From an uncultured Lachnospiraceae bacterium (GTDB lineage Bacteria; Bacillota; Clostridia; Lachnospirales; Lachnospiraceae), in contig CAJUOE010000119.1 in the NCBI GenBank assembly GCA_910587895.1, positions 1 through 54,360 on the forward strand: DNA of 54,360 nucleotides, read 5' to 3'. Shown here in pieces: positions 15,741 to 25,155 of this stretch. The translations under genes were made by a program, and so were the position numbers. Within the stretch, counting starts at the first letter, position 1. Each line of letters starts with the position of its first letter. The notes beneath the pieces are model-generated. The model did no database searches and was not told the origin of the DNA. It saw only the letters and a program-made list of their open reading frames with translations.

Positions 15741-16303
15741 GGACGTTCCCCTTTCTCACCGTCTTCCAGCAGCCCCGGCATCAGATGTACCTGCATAGTT
15801 CTCTCCTGCATGTCCACCTTACAGATGCATTCACGGATTGCCGGCAGAAGAAGTTCTTTTCTCTTATCCGCTACCTTGTCCGCATAGGGGGAATCTGACG
15901 CAACACGCACCACATAGACGTCGTTCGCCCCGGTCTGGATCACGTCTGTAAGCTCGCCCAGGAGCTCTTTCTGCTCCGTCTCAACCGTTATGCCGATCAA
16001 ATCGGCAATAAAATACTCGTCTTTTTCACATTTGACTGCATTTTCCCTCGTCACATAAAGCCCCATGCCCTTATATTTCTCAACATCATTGATGTTGTCA
16101 ATCCCCTTAAACTTCAGGATTGCCAGGTTTTTAAAGAACTTCACCTGCGTAATTTCCAGCTCCTGATAGCCTTTTCCGGTATCAAGCAGGACTTTTTTCA
16201 GTTTCTTAAAACGTCCGACGTCGTCTGTCGTGGGAAACACCTTGACCTCTCCCCGGACACCGTGGGTTGTGGTGATGGCTCCCACCTGCAACAAATCTTC
16301 CAT
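15737..16303 (-). CDS. rimM: 16S rRNA processing protein RimM
   Basis: A 188-aa 30S maturation factor that binds S19 and the 16S 3' domain. The N-terminal beta barrel carries VGAITTTHGVRGEVKVFP and the C-terminal PRC-barrel carries DLIGITVET and LLPAIRECI. Full length. Preceded by a hairpin (16336-16383) separating it from khpA, so its level may be set by partial termination. Overlaps trmD by 4 bp. Confidence 0.95.
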   Translation of the reverse strand: MEDLLQVGAITTTHGVRGEVKVFPTTDDVGRFKKLKKVLLDTGKGYQELEITQVKFFKNLAILKFKGIDNINDVEKYKGMGLYVTRENAVKCEKDEYFIADLIGITVETEQKELLGELTDVIQTGANDVYVVRVASDSPYADKVADKRKELLLPAIRECICKVDMQERTMQVHLMPGLLEDGEKGERP

Positions 16304-16335
16304 CCTCTTTCTCCTTGATATTTTATGTTAAGACA

Positions 16336-16383
16336 AAAAAGGCTGCCGCTTGTGAATTCTTTTCATTCTACGACCGCCTTTTT
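16336..16383 (-). terminator. candidate attenuator hairpin between khpA and rimM
   Basis: AAAAAGGC (16376-16383, minus strand first arm) and GCCTTTTT (16336-16343) enclose a weakly paired interior, with the T-run continuing on the minus strand. Inside a conserved operon this more likely lowers than stops transcription. Confidence 0.4.
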
Positions 16384-16391
16384 GTTATTTG

Positions 16392-16622
16392 CTATTGTAC
16401 AATATCGACAATAACTTTCTTGTCACTTTTGGCTGCTGCTGCTTTCACAACTGCACGAATTGCTTTTGCGATTCGTCCCTGCTTTCCGATTACTTTCCCC
16501 ATGTCTGTCTGGGCAACGCGTAATTCCAAGACAATTGCCTTGTCATTCTCAGTCTCCGTAACCGCAACTTCTTCCGGGTAATCCACAAGAGCCTTCGCAA
16601 TTACCTCTATCAACTCTTTCAT
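16392..16622 (-). CDS. khpA: KH-domain RNA-binding protein KhpA (YlqC)
   Basis: A 76-aa single KH domain with the GxxG-type loop GKQGRIAKAIR (about 43-53). KhpA binds RNA as a dimer or with KhpB/EloR and affects cell elongation in Gram-positive bacteria. Placement between rpsP and rimM is the canonical one. Confidence 0.92.
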   Translation of the reverse strand: MKELIEVIAKALVDYPEEVAVTETENDKAIVLELRVAQTDMGKVIGKQGRIAKAIRAVVKAAAAKSDKKVIVDIVQ

Positions 16623-16640
16623 TACGTCACCTCACGAAAA

Positions 16641-16883
16641 TTATTTCTCGATGCCGGCTGCTTTGAAGATCTTCCCTACTGTCTCTGTGGTCTGAGCGCC
16701 ATTTGCCAGCCACTTCTTTGCTGCTTCCTCATTTACATGGAATTCACTTGGATCTTTTGTAGGATCATAAGTTCCGATTTCCTCAATAAATCTTCCATCT
16801 CTGGGAGATCTGGAATCAGCAACGACAATTCTATAGAAAGGAGCTTTCTTCTGTCCCATCCTCTTTAATCTGATCTTTACCAT
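16641..16883 (-). CDS. rpsP: 30S ribosomal protein S16
   Basis: 80 aa, starting MVKIRLKRMGQKKAPFYRIV, with DSRSPRDGRFIEEIGTYDP: a typical S16. ATG follows GGAGG. Part of the ffh-rpsP-khpA-rimM-trmD operon. Confidence 0.97.
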   Translation of the reverse strand: MVKIRLKRMGQKKAPFYRIVVADSRSPRDGRFIEEIGTYDPTKDPSEFHVNEEAAKKWLANGAQTTETVGKIFKAAGIEK

Positions 16884-16936
16884 TACGTTTCACCTCCTGA
16901 TTTTTATTTTATATCTGCAATCAGGCAAACCCTGAC

Positions 16937-18292
16937 TTACATTCCAAATGGCAGCTTGAATCCGCCGCGTCGCCTTCCTTTGCCACCCATCATGCCAGAC
17001 ATCTGTTTCATCATCTTTCTGGACTGTTCAAACTGCTTGACCAGCCGATTGACCTCGCTGATATCCACGCCTGCACCTGCGGCAATCCTGCGTTTCCTGC
17101 TCGGATTCAACAGCGAAGGATTCGAACGCTCCCTGGGCGTCATGGAATAAATAATTCCCTCAATCCTTGCCATCTTCTTCTCATCCACGGCATTTTCAAT
17201 CTCGGCAATCTGAGAACTGCCGATTCCTGGCATCATCTGCAGCATACTGGAAATGCCGCCCAGTTTCTTCATCTGATTCATGGACTCCAGGTAATCATCA
17301 AAACCAAACTCGGCTTTCTTCATCTTCTGTTCCAGCTCTTTTGCCTTCTCCTCGTCGATGTTCTCCTGCGCCTTCTCAATCAGCGTCAGCACATCGCCCA
17401 TGCCAAGAATCCGATTCGCCATACGATCCGGATAGAACTGCTCCAAATCAGACAGTTTCTCGCCCATGCCCACATACAGTATCGGCTTGCCGGTGACCGC
17501 ACGGATGGACAATGCCGCTCCGCCTCTGGTATCGCCGTCCAGTTTCGTAAGGATAACGCCGTCAATGCCGATTTTTTCTTCAAACATGGATGCCACGTTG
17601 ACCGCATCCTGTCCGGTCATGGCGTCCACCACCAATATCGTCTGGCTGACCGCGACCTGCTGCTTAATCTCCTGCAGTTCCTGCATCATCTCTTCATCTA
17701 TATGCAATCGTCCCGCAGTATCCAGTATCACGACGTTCTGTCCATTTGCCTTGGCATGTTCGATTGCAGCTTTGGCAATATTCACAGGCTTATGGTTCTC
17801 TCCCATGGAAAATACTTCCACACTCTGTTTTTCGCCATTTATCTGCAACTGCTGGATGGCTGCCGGACGGTAGACGTCACATGCCGCCAGAAGAGGGTTT
17901 CTGCCCTTCTGTTTCAGTTTCCCGGCAATCTTCGCCGTTGTCGTCGTCTTACCTGCGCCCTGCAAGCCAGCCATCATGATGACGGTAATCTCAGAACCCG
18001 GCTTAAGGGCAATCTCCGTAGTCTCAGACCCCATCAGCGAGACAAGTTCCTCATTGACAATCTTAATCACCATCTGCCCGGGATTCAAACCGTTCATCAC
18101 GTCCTGCCCTACCGCGCGCTCCTGTACGGATTTCACAAACTGCTTGACGACCTTGAAATTGACGTCCGCCTCAAGCAGTGCCATTTTAACCTCTTTCAGA
18201 GCCGCTTTCACATCTTCTTCGGTGAGAAGTCCTTTGCTCCGCAGGGACTTAAATACATTCTGCAATTTTTCAGACAAGCTGTCAAACGCCAT
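16937..18292 (-). CDS. ffh: signal recognition particle protein Ffh (SRP54)
   Basis: 451 aa: N domain (about 1-85), GTPase G domain with GLQGAGKTTTTAKIA (P-loop), DTAGR, TKLDGD and GGAA, and a Met-rich M domain from about 300 ending KQMSGMMGGKGRRRGGF. It binds 4.5S RNA and signal sequences of nascent membrane proteins and hands them to FtsY. Located 1 bp from ylxM upstream, so tightly coupled. Confidence 0.97.
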   Translation of the reverse strand: MAFDSLSEKLQNVFKSLRSKGLLTEEDVKAALKEVKMALLEADVNFKVVKQFVKSVQERAVGQDVMNGLNPGQMVIKIVNEELVSLMGSETTEIALKPGSEITVIMMAGLQGAGKTTTTAKIAGKLKQKGRNPLLAACDVYRPAAIQQLQINGEKQSVEVFSMGENHKPVNIAKAAIEHAKANGQNVVILDTAGRLHIDEEMMQELQEIKQQVAVSQTILVVDAMTGQDAVNVASMFEEKIGIDGVILTKLDGDTRGGAALSIRAVTGKPILYVGMGEKLSDLEQFYPDRMANRILGMGDVLTLIEKAQENIDEEKAKELEQKMKKAEFGFDDYLESMNQMKKLGGISSMLQMMPGIGSSQIAEIENAVDEKKMARIEGIIYSMTPRERSNPSLLNPSRKRRIAAGAGVDISEVNRLVKQFEQSRKMMKQMSGMMGGKGRRRGGFKLPFGM

Positions 18293-18293
18293 A

Positions 18294-18638
18294 TTATAAC
18301 TCCTCTAATATCTCATCTGAAATGGCTGTAATCTCAGCCATCACCTCTGCCCTATCCTTAACCTGGTATTCTTCGGTAAGCGTGCGGATTCTCAAGATTT
18401 GTTCCCGCATCTTCAGAAAACGCTCCAGTAAATGCAACTTCTCTTCATAGCCCTTAAGCGTCCTGTCGCATCGTTTTATAAGGTCATGTACGCCCTGACG
18501 GCTGATTCCCTTCATTTCTGCAATCTCGCTTAAGGAGAAATCATTGAGCACGAAATCTTCATATACACTTCGCTGATGCTCGTTGAGCAAATCACCGTAA
18601 AAATCATAGAGATATGTCTGCATCAATTTCTTTTCCAT
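18294..18638 (-). CDS. ylxM: YlxM-family helix-turn-helix protein
   Basis: 114 aa from ATG 18638 (MEKKLMQTYLYDFYGDLL), preceded by AGGTGG. The longer frame would begin upstream of the predicted transcription start, so I reject it. The sigma-70 region 4-like HTH is LSEIAEMKGISRQGVHDLIKR. In Firmicutes it accompanies ffh and is thought to modulate SRP; the mechanism is not settled. Confidence 0.92.
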   Translation of the reverse strand: MEKKLMQTYLYDFYGDLLNEHQRSVYEDFVLNDFSLSEIAEMKGISRQGVHDLIKRCDRTLKGYEEKLHLLERFLKMREQILRIRTLTEEYQVKDRAEVMAEITAISDEILEEL

Positions 18639-18654
18639 TCTTACCACCTGATGT

Positions 18655-18683
18655 ATCATACTATAAAAAATCCATGGTGTCAA
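18655..18683 (-). promoter_or_regulatory. promoter of the ylxM-ffh operon, -35 embedded in a terminator arm
   Basis: On the minus strand TTGACA (18683-18678), 17 bp, TATGAT (18660-18655), then AGGTGG and the ylxM start. The TTGACA is part of the descending arm of the terminator of the upstream surface-protein gene. Confidence 0.75.
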
Positions 18684-18709
18684 GTATTTTTTCTTGACAC
18701 CATGGATTT
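18668..18709 (-). terminator. terminator of the BIG_2 protein gene
   Basis: A perfect 17-bp inverted repeat, AAATCCATGGTGTCAAG and its complement, with an 8-nt AT-only loop, followed on the minus strand by a T6 tract. It lies about 38 bp after the stop at 18747. Confidence 0.85.
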
Positions 18710-18746
18710 CTGTAATAAACTTCGGGGGAATCCCCTATTTTCTTAA

Positions 18747-20915
18747 TTATTTTACGGTTATCTGAATCGTTGCGCTCTTTCCTTTGCCATTATAGGGCTT
18801 AACGGTAATCGTTGCCTTGCCTTTCTTCTTAGCGGTAACTTTTCCGTTCTTGTCTACCTTCACGACTTTCTTGCCCTTCTTGTCTACTGTATACTTAAAC
18901 GATGCGCAGCCGTATTTGGAAGAAATTTTCGCTTTGATCTGGAATGTCTTCTTGACCTTCAGATTAACCTTCTTTTTATTCAATGTTACTTTGGCCTTCT
19001 TATCCGGGGTCTTCTTGACAGTTACCGTGATAGTGGCCTTCTTGCTCTTGTCCGCCTGGCTGGTTACTGTAATCTTTGCCTTTCCGGCTTTCAGCGCCGT
19101 AAGCTTTCCGTTCTTCACCTTGACAACCTTCGGCTTATCAGACGTCCAGGTTACTTTTTTATTAACTGCATTTGCAGGATTTACAGTCGCATTCAACTTA
19201 TAACTCTCTTTCACGCCCATTGTCAGTTTCTTCACATCCAATGTCACGCTCTTAACTGTCGGCGCTTTCACAGTTACCTTACAGGTTGCCGTTGCGCCTG
19301 CCTTCGTGGTGATGGTAATGTTAGCCCATCCTGCCTTATTTAATGCCGTGAGCTTTCCAGTTCTGGCATCTACCCTGACAACCGTTGCATTGCTCGTCTT
19401 CCATGCTACCAGGGAATCTAATCTTGTATTGCTCAAAGTTGCTTTTAATAAGGTACCGGATTGACCGTACTCCATGGTCAGGGCTGTTTTATTCAGGGTA
19501 ACTTCCGTTACGGTTACTGCACAGGTTGCTTTCTTTGCACCATCCGCAGTGGTTGCCGTAATCGTTACCGTACCTTTTTTGAGACCCTTTACATTTCCTT
19601 TTGCATCTACGCTTGCAATCGTTTTGTTGGATGATACCCATGTCACATTCTTATTGGTTGCGTTTGCCGGCGCTACGGTTGCCTTCAGGTTCTTGGTAAT
19701 ATTCTTTCCTACTACCAATGTCTTGGCACTCAGGGATACGCCTGTAACTGGGACATCTGTCGCAGCTGCCGTTACGGTTACCGTACAGCTTGCTGTCTTA
19801 TTGCCGTCTGCTGTAGTTGCTGTAATCGTTGCCGTACCAACTGCAATTGCCTTCACTACTCCGGTACTTGCATCTACCGTTGCTACTGCCAGCGCGCTTG
19901 TTGACCATGTCACAGCTTTATTGCTTGCATTTGCCGGCGCTACGGCTGCCGTTAATGAAGCAGATGTCTGCCCGACTGTCAAGGCAAGTGTAGCCGGTGT
20001 TACTGTAACTCCGGTTACAGGTACTGTTGTTGTTCCTCCTGCGGTTACGGTTACGGTACAGGTGGCTGTTTTTTCATTAGCTGTCTTTGCTGTGATAACA
20101 GTTTCTCCAGCCGCAAGCGCTGTTACTTTTCCACCTTCTACAGTTGCAACCCCCGGAACCGATGATGTCCAGGTCAGGGTCTTATTTTCTGCAGTCTCCG
20201 GCAATACAGTTGCTGTTAAGGTCTCGCTGCCGCCTACTGTCAGGGCAAGCGTTGTCTTATTTAAGGTTACGCTGTCTACTTGCACGGCATCTGAAGTTAC
20301 ATGTACGGTACATGTTGTCTCCACATTTTCACCGCGAACATTCTTGACAGTTGCCCTAATTATTGTATTTCTTGTAGATCCTGTCTTTTTCGCTGTCACT
20401 GTCGCCGTATTTCCATCTCCCGGCGTCACAATTACGCTTGGATCATCTGACTTCCATGTCACTTCCTTCCCAATGTCCGGCGTCACGGTAGCTGCCAGAC
20501 TCGCGCTGTCTTCACCCTCTTTGAGAGTAATCTCTGTCTTATTTAAGCCAATCTGCGTTTTCGCGCTTACCGATACGTTCCATGTCTTTTGAGGTTCTGT
20601 GCCTTTCATCACTGCGATGATGCTGCTACCTGTTTTTAATGCCGTGATCTTCGCCGTAGTCGCCCCTTCAGGTGCCTCTATGCTTACCACGTCGCCGGCA
20701 GATGATGCCCATGTGATTTTGTCTGCATCAGTGGGCGTAGCGGTATCCGGTGAAACTGTTACAGATAAAGTCTCTGTTTCGCCTACTTCTAATTTGATTT
20801 GCTCCTGGGTTGACGTGGTTTCCGCTGCGTCTGCCGGTACGGACAAGCTGCCGATAGCAAGCGCTGCCGCGAGTACCATTGCCAATCCCTTCTTGATTGA
20901 AACAATTGCTTTCAT
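18747..20915 (-). CDS. secreted multi-domain bacterial Ig-like (BIG_2) surface protein
   Basis: 722 aa: a signal peptide ending near VPADAAE (about 31), then about eight successive BIG_2-type domains of 80-90 residues with the repeating pattern V-T-L-N-K-T...L-x-V-G, VTWxSS and ATITVTA. The C-terminal two domains are strongly Lys-rich (KKKGKATITVKPYNGKGK). No LPXTG motif or membrane anchor is visible, so retention may be by charge or other wall polymers. Probably adhesion or cell-envelope structure; no catalytic domain. Strong promoter and AAGGAGG site upstream, strong terminator downstream: a monocistronic unit. Confidence 0.88.
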   Translation of the reverse strand: MKAIVSIKKGLAMVLAAALAIGSLSVPADAAETTSTQEQIKLEVGETETLSVTVSPDTATPTDADKITWASSAGDVVSIEAPEGATTAKITALKTGSSIIAVMKGTEPQKTWNVSVSAKTQIGLNKTEITLKEGEDSASLAATVTPDIGKEVTWKSDDPSVIVTPGDGNTATVTAKKTGSTRNTIIRATVKNVRGENVETTCTVHVTSDAVQVDSVTLNKTTLALTVGGSETLTATVLPETAENKTLTWTSSVPGVATVEGGKVTALAAGETVITAKTANEKTATCTVTVTAGGTTTVPVTGVTVTPATLALTVGQTSASLTAAVAPANASNKAVTWSTSALAVATVDASTGVVKAIAVGTATITATTADGNKTASCTVTVTAAATDVPVTGVSLSAKTLVVGKNITKNLKATVAPANATNKNVTWVSSNKTIASVDAKGNVKGLKKGTVTITATTADGAKKATCAVTVTEVTLNKTALTMEYGQSGTLLKATLSNTRLDSLVAWKTSNATVVRVDARTGKLTALNKAGWANITITTKAGATATCKVTVKAPTVKSVTLDVKKLTMGVKESYKLNATVNPANAVNKKVTWTSDKPKVVKVKNGKLTALKAGKAKITVTSQADKSKKATITVTVKKTPDKKAKVTLNKKKVNLKVKKTFQIKAKISSKYGCASFKYTVDKKGKKVVKVDKNGKVTAKKKGKATITVKPYNGKGKSATIQITVK

Positions 20916-20955
20916 TACTTCTCCTCCTTATAAAATCAAAATTACTTCGCCTCAT

Positions 20956-20984
20956 ATAATATACTTTTATGCAAAAAATGTCAA
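20956..20984 (-). promoter_or_regulatory. promoter of the BIG_2 protein gene
   Basis: Minus strand TTGACA (20984-20979), 17 bp, TATTAT (20961-20956), 40 bp upstream of the start codon, which is preceded by AAGGAGG. Confidence 0.8.
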
Positions 20985-21067
20985 ATACTATGTATTTTCC
21001 TTTGTCAGAACAAATTTTTGCCCGACAATTGCCATGGATACTTAACTGTTTTATCTGACAAAAATGA

Positions 21068-21096
21068 TTGCTAAAAATTTCATTTTATGATAAAAT
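21068..21096 (+). promoter_or_regulatory. possible promoter of the chemoreceptor pseudogene
   Basis: TTGCTA, 17 bp, TAAAAT on the plus strand, about 100 bp upstream of the start. I see no convincing sigma-28-type motility promoter. Confidence 0.35.
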
Positions 21097-21193
21097 TTTT
21101 CAAGTGTTATACGGAATAGCTATACCCTTTTGTAAAAATAATCTAAATGCTATCCAAATCTACGACTTATATTTTATAGCAGGAGGGATTCTC

Positions 21194-23108
21194 ATGAAAT
21201 TTCTATCTAACCGTAAACTTGCTACCCGCATCAGCATCATCACCACCGCAATGATATTCGCGGGAATGCTGCTTCTCTGGCTCACAGTATCCAGCCGCGT
21301 TGCTTCCATCGTCGAAAACAATATCACAAACCAGATGATTGACGCTGTAGAATCAAGGGCTTCCATCATCAACGATTATGTGGCCTCTGCCGAAGAATAC
21401 ATGACCGCCTTTGCACTGGGCAGCGAAGTTCATAATCTGCTGCAAAGTCCAGATGACCCCGGACGCCATTGGAATCACTACACGCGAAGGCGACTCTCTG
21501 AAAGAATTCCGCAATACAATCCTTGCGCAGCCGCAGCTGACAAATCTGGGAATCATGAAATCCCCGGGTACCGGAAGCATGATAATTTCCATGTATTATC
21601 CAATTTTTGAGAATAAAGAATGTATCGGCTATGTCGGCGCAGGCGTCTATGCCAGCCGCCTGATGGACGCATTGCTGAATTTAGACATTAAGGGCCTGCC
21701 CCATAATGAATATGTGTTTTTGAACGCGGAGACCGGGACTTACCTGTACCACGAAGATGAATCCCTGTTAAATACGGAAACGACCGATACCGGCTATCAG
21801 GAAATCATGCGCCGAATCAAATCGGATGACTCTACACAAACCGGTACATATTCTTACATAGATGAACAAAAAGTGGAGCAATTAGTTGTCTATAAGTACC
21901 TGAAAGACCGCAACTGGATTTTCATGGTTCGTGACAGCAAAGCGGAAGTATATGGAGAAGTGGGCGCTGTACGCACCACTGTCGGCATTTTATGTGCGCT
22001 TGTGGCATCCCTTATCATACTGATCACACTGCTGATTCTTTACCGGGAAGGCCGCGCGCTTATGGTAATGGAAAGGGCTATCCGCCGCCTTGGCAACCTG
22101 GAGCTGTCCGCCGATCAGGAATTAAAGCCATTTTTTGGCAGAAAAGATGAGATTGGCATGATTGCACAGACAATTCACCATGTATGCAGCTGCCTGCAAA
22201 AAACCATTGACGACATCGGCAGAATTTTAGGTGAAATGGCAGACGGCAACATTGCCGTGGACGTGGAAAAAAATGAAGATTACTATATCGGGGACTTCAA
22301 GGTTCTTTCTGACAACCTCAAAAGCATCCGTTCCCATCTTCTGGAGGTCATGCGCAATATTACCCAGATTGCAAGCCAGGTAAACAGCGGCGCAAATCAG
22401 GTATCTGCCGGGGCACAGGCGCTGTCTGACGGCACAATGCAGCAACAGATTTCCATGAATGGGCTGGTTTCCAATGTCACGAACATTACCGAGCAGATTC
22501 AAAACAGCACCGTTCGCTGCAATGACGCCAGTGATTTAGTTGCCAGGGCAACCGGATATGCCGCCGAAGCGGATACGAAGATGGAACAACTGACAAACGC
22601 CACCAGGAATCTTGACCATTCCTCAGAGCAGATTGGCAGCATCATAAAGACCATTGAAGATATCGCTTTCCAGACAAATATTATCGCTCTCAATGCCTCC
22701 GTGGAAGCCACACACGCCGGCGAGGCCGGAAAAGGATTCTCTGTCGTGTCCGAGGAAGTCAGGAGCCTTGCAGCCAAATCCACAGAAGCCGCACAGACTA
22801 CCAGCACGCTTATCAGCCGTTCCATCCATGATATAAAAACGGGTACAGAATCTACAGACCTTGCCATCTCTGCCATGCAGATTATCAGCGAGTGCATCCA
22901 ATCCATCAAGGCATTGATGGATGAGATTTCCGTTGCCAGCGTACAACAGTCCGAGATGATTGTCTCCGTGGAAAACAGAATTAAAGAGGTATCTAAAGTA
23001 ATAGAGGCAAACTCGACCGCTGCTGAAGAAAGCGCAACCATTTCCAACGAATTATCCGACCAGGCGAAAACCCTTAATTACCTGATCAGCCAGTTCCGTA
23101 TAGAATAA
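21194..23108 (+). pseudogene. methyl-accepting chemotaxis protein with internal deletion and frameshift
   Basis: ATG 21194 behind AGGAGGG opens MKFLSNRKLATRIS, a TM helix and the start of a Cache domain up to LLQSPDDP. The frame is then lost near 21460. In another frame TPDAIGITTREGDSL continues a normal Cache domain, a second TM (about 21990-22040), a linker and the full MCP signalling domain, including the hairpin IEDIAFQTNIIALNASVEA and EAGKGFSVVSEEV. Related receptors have about 40 more residues between these two blocks, so an internal deletion that also shifted the frame is the simplest reading. A functional protein would need a restart inside; the downstream piece lacks TM1. Pseudogene, or an assembly error. 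Confidence 0.8.
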
Positions 23109-23111
23109 ATA

Positions 23112-23795
23112 TTAACGATTCTCATGATATTTCCCTATCTTCCCCTGTATCTCCCCTACTAACCGCTGCACCGTACTTGCCGGACACATCTCTGACGGTT
23201 TCTTTTTCCCATTCTCCACACATCTCTTATATACTTTCTCCGCCAATAAGATTGCCTGCTCTTCGTTTCCATGCCGCAATAATTTCTGATATATATCCTC
23301 ATCATTCTTAGAATATATCTGCCCTGTAGCTTTCTCAAACCTATCAGCAAAACGTTTACAGCAAGTAACAGAATCCATAATTACAGGCATCTCCCCAAAA
23401 TACGCATACATCCAAATCTCGAAACATGGATTTGACCATCCGGCTCCTACATGATTCTTTTCCGCTGCCCTAATAATCCCATCAAAATCTTTTACCTGAT
23501 CCCTGTCAAATACAATCCAGGGTATTCGGTACTGTGTCTCCTCACCTACAAGCTCCAGCGCTTTCTCCACCAGCTCAACTGTTTTTGTTTTTTCTACTTT
23601 AACCACCAGATGATCTTTCAATTCCGGAGGAATGATGTCACGCAGACCTTCAAAATAATTTTTCTCTGTCTCCTTTGTATCTGTCACAATCAGGTAATAT
23701 CCTAGCTCCGGTACTCTTACCCCTACTTTTTTGCCTCTGTCCCTTCTCTTTCCAGCTCTCGAATCGCTGGGCTTTCCTCCCCTTTTATTCCCCAT
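23112..23795 (-). CDS. RloB-like effector of an AbiL-type defence pair
   Basis: A 227-aa RloB-family protein (PF13707 type). After a basic N-terminus, YLIVTDTKETEKNYFEGL (about 35-52) matches the family's E...TExNYF core, and SNPCFEIWMYAYFG (about 142-155) matches its SNPxFExW motif. VFDRDQVKDFD supplies a DxD-like acidic site. RloB proteins are TOPRIM-like and pair with AAA ATPases in the AbiL (AbiLi/AbiLii) abortive infection system. Its ATG overlaps the end of the ATPase gene by 11 bp and follows GGGAGG, so the two are translationally coupled. Nuclease function is inferred from the family. Confidence 0.85.
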   Translation of the reverse strand: MGNKRGGKPSDSRAGKRRDRGKKVGVRVPELGYYLIVTDTKETEKNYFEGLRDIIPPELKDHLVVKVEKTKTVELVEKALELVGEETQYRIPWIVFDRDQVKDFDGIIRAAEKNHVGAGWSNPCFEIWMYAYFGEMPVIMDSVTCCKRFADRFEKATGQIYSKNDEDIYQKLLRHGNEEQAILLAEKVYKRCVENGKKKPSEMCPASTVQRLVGEIQGKIGKYHENR

Positions 23796-25080
23796 TCACA
23801 TTCCTCCCTGATAACATATCAATTGGTTTCAACGCCGGGATGGCGCCATAGTTTCCTGCCATATATTTTTTAGGCAATACCTCGTCCCGGCGCACCTTAT
23901 TGCCATCCTCATCCTGAAATTCCGCCAGAGAATACAATTCTGAAACGCCATCGTCATTTTTATTTACCATCCAGATTTCATCACGACGCAAAAACTCATT
24001 GGAAAACTGCCAAACATCATGGGTTGTGAATATCAACTGGGCATTCTTCGTGTTTATTTCCGGGGATAAAAATGTCAGGATAATATTCCGTACAAGCAAA
24101 GGATGCAGCCTGGCATTCAATTCATCAACAAACATGATTCCACCGTTATCTAATACATCCTTCAAAGATGGGTAAAGCGTAAACATTTTTAACGTTCCAC
24201 TTGATTCCCATTCCAAGGGAATGGAAACCATGTTTTCACCATCTGATCTCTTGTGGAAAGCATCAATCCGATATCTCTTCCCCGTATCCTTCCCATCCTC
24301 CTGTGACAATTCTTCCACATGAAAATCTCTTATTGACTTGTCAAAGGATGCAAAATATTTTATTGCATTTCCTTGAACATTCCTGTCGCTCACAAAACCT
24401 TCTGGAAGAACCCTGGAACGAAAATAATTCTCTGCCGGATCTCCAAAATCTATGATTTCATTATTGAGAAACCAATCCCGCACTTTTTTTAGCTTGGCAA
24501 TTCGCAGTTTTGAGCCAAGAGATACGATCAGGGATTCCTTATTCAGGGAAACCTTGATATTCTCCACATGGCTTTTTGCAAAGCCATTCATTTCCAGTTC
24601 TTCCCCTTTCTTGCGGTAAAAGATAGTCCGATATTTGCCTCTTGCCGTCTTTGCTTTGGAATACAGCCACTCCTCGATGACTTCATTTTTTCTTAGCGCA
24701 AAACCATATTGATATGTTTTTCCACTATCATCCAAATTGTCAATATAAAACACTTCGAAAAATGTTTCTTCATCCCTGCTACTCCCATCAAAAAGAAATG
24801 GCGTGACCTTTAAATATTCGTCCTCATCCCTTCGACGGTTTCCATCCTCCCCGCCAAATTTAAAAGATTCCACCACATAATAACTCATAAATTCAAACGC
24901 CTCATATACATTCGACTTTCCGCTCGCATTGGCTCCATAAATCGCTGCCACCTTCAACAACTTATCATTGGCAATGTCCACCACATGGCTCTCGTGTTCT
25001 GTTATTTTCGTTGCGGATAAATCTAAGGAAACCTCATCACGAAAGGATCTAAAATTCTTGAAATTAAATTGTATCAACAT
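23785..25080 (-). CDS. AAA ATPase of an AbiL/RloA-type defence pair
   Basis: About 431 aa when started at ATG 25080 (MLIQFNFKNFRSFRDEVSL), preceded by GTGAGG. Upstream in-frame ATGs lie at or before the predicted promoter. The SMC/OLD-like ATPase shows FKNFRSF at the N-terminus, Walker A YGANASGKSNVYEAF (about 44-58), a Walker B-like MFVDELNARLHP and the H-loop FTTHDVW. Such ATPases sense phage and license the partner nuclease (compare AbiL, PARIS, OLD/Gabija). Coding is AT-richer than the core genes. Short transcript with RloB. Confidence 0.87.
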   Translation of the reverse strand: MLIQFNFKNFRSFRDEVSLDLSATKITEHESHVVDIANDKLLKVAAIYGANASGKSNVYEAFEFMSYYVVESFKFGGEDGNRRRDEDEYLKVTPFLFDGSSRDEETFFEVFYIDNLDDSGKTYQYGFALRKNEVIEEWLYSKAKTARGKYRTIFYRKKGEELEMNGFAKSHVENIKVSLNKESLIVSLGSKLRIAKLKKVRDWFLNNEIIDFGDPAENYFRSRVLPEGFVSDRNVQGNAIKYFASFDKSIRDFHVEELSQEDGKDTGKRYRIDAFHKRSDGENMVSIPLEWESSGTLKMFTLYPSLKDVLDNGGIMFVDELNARLHPLLVRNIILTFLSPEINTKNAQLIFTTHDVWQFSNEFLRRDEIWMVNKNDDGVSELYSLAEFQDEDGNKVRRDEVLPKKYMAGNYGAIPALKPIDMLSGRNVNGE

Positions 25081-25126
25081 TTTGTCATCCTCACTCTTCC
25101 GATTATATTTTGATCTATTCATACTT

Positions 25127-25155
25127 ATATTATATCTATTTTTAGCAAAAATCAA
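25127..25155 (-). promoter_or_regulatory. promoter of the AbiL-type operon
   Basis: Minus strand TTGATT (25155-25150), 17 bp, TAATAT (25132-25127). The -35 lies in the descending arm of the upstream terminator. Confidence 0.55.

Noticed and set aside
19474..20592. 372-codon plus-strand open frame
   Set aside because: A mirror of the repetitive BIG_2 coding sequence; its Val/Thr/Ala-rich translation is an artefact of the opposite strand.
23785..25080. Reading the ATPase/RloB pair as Gabija or a plain OLD nuclease
   Set aside because: The ATPase lacks a fused TOPRIM domain and the partner is RloB-like, not a UvrD helicase.
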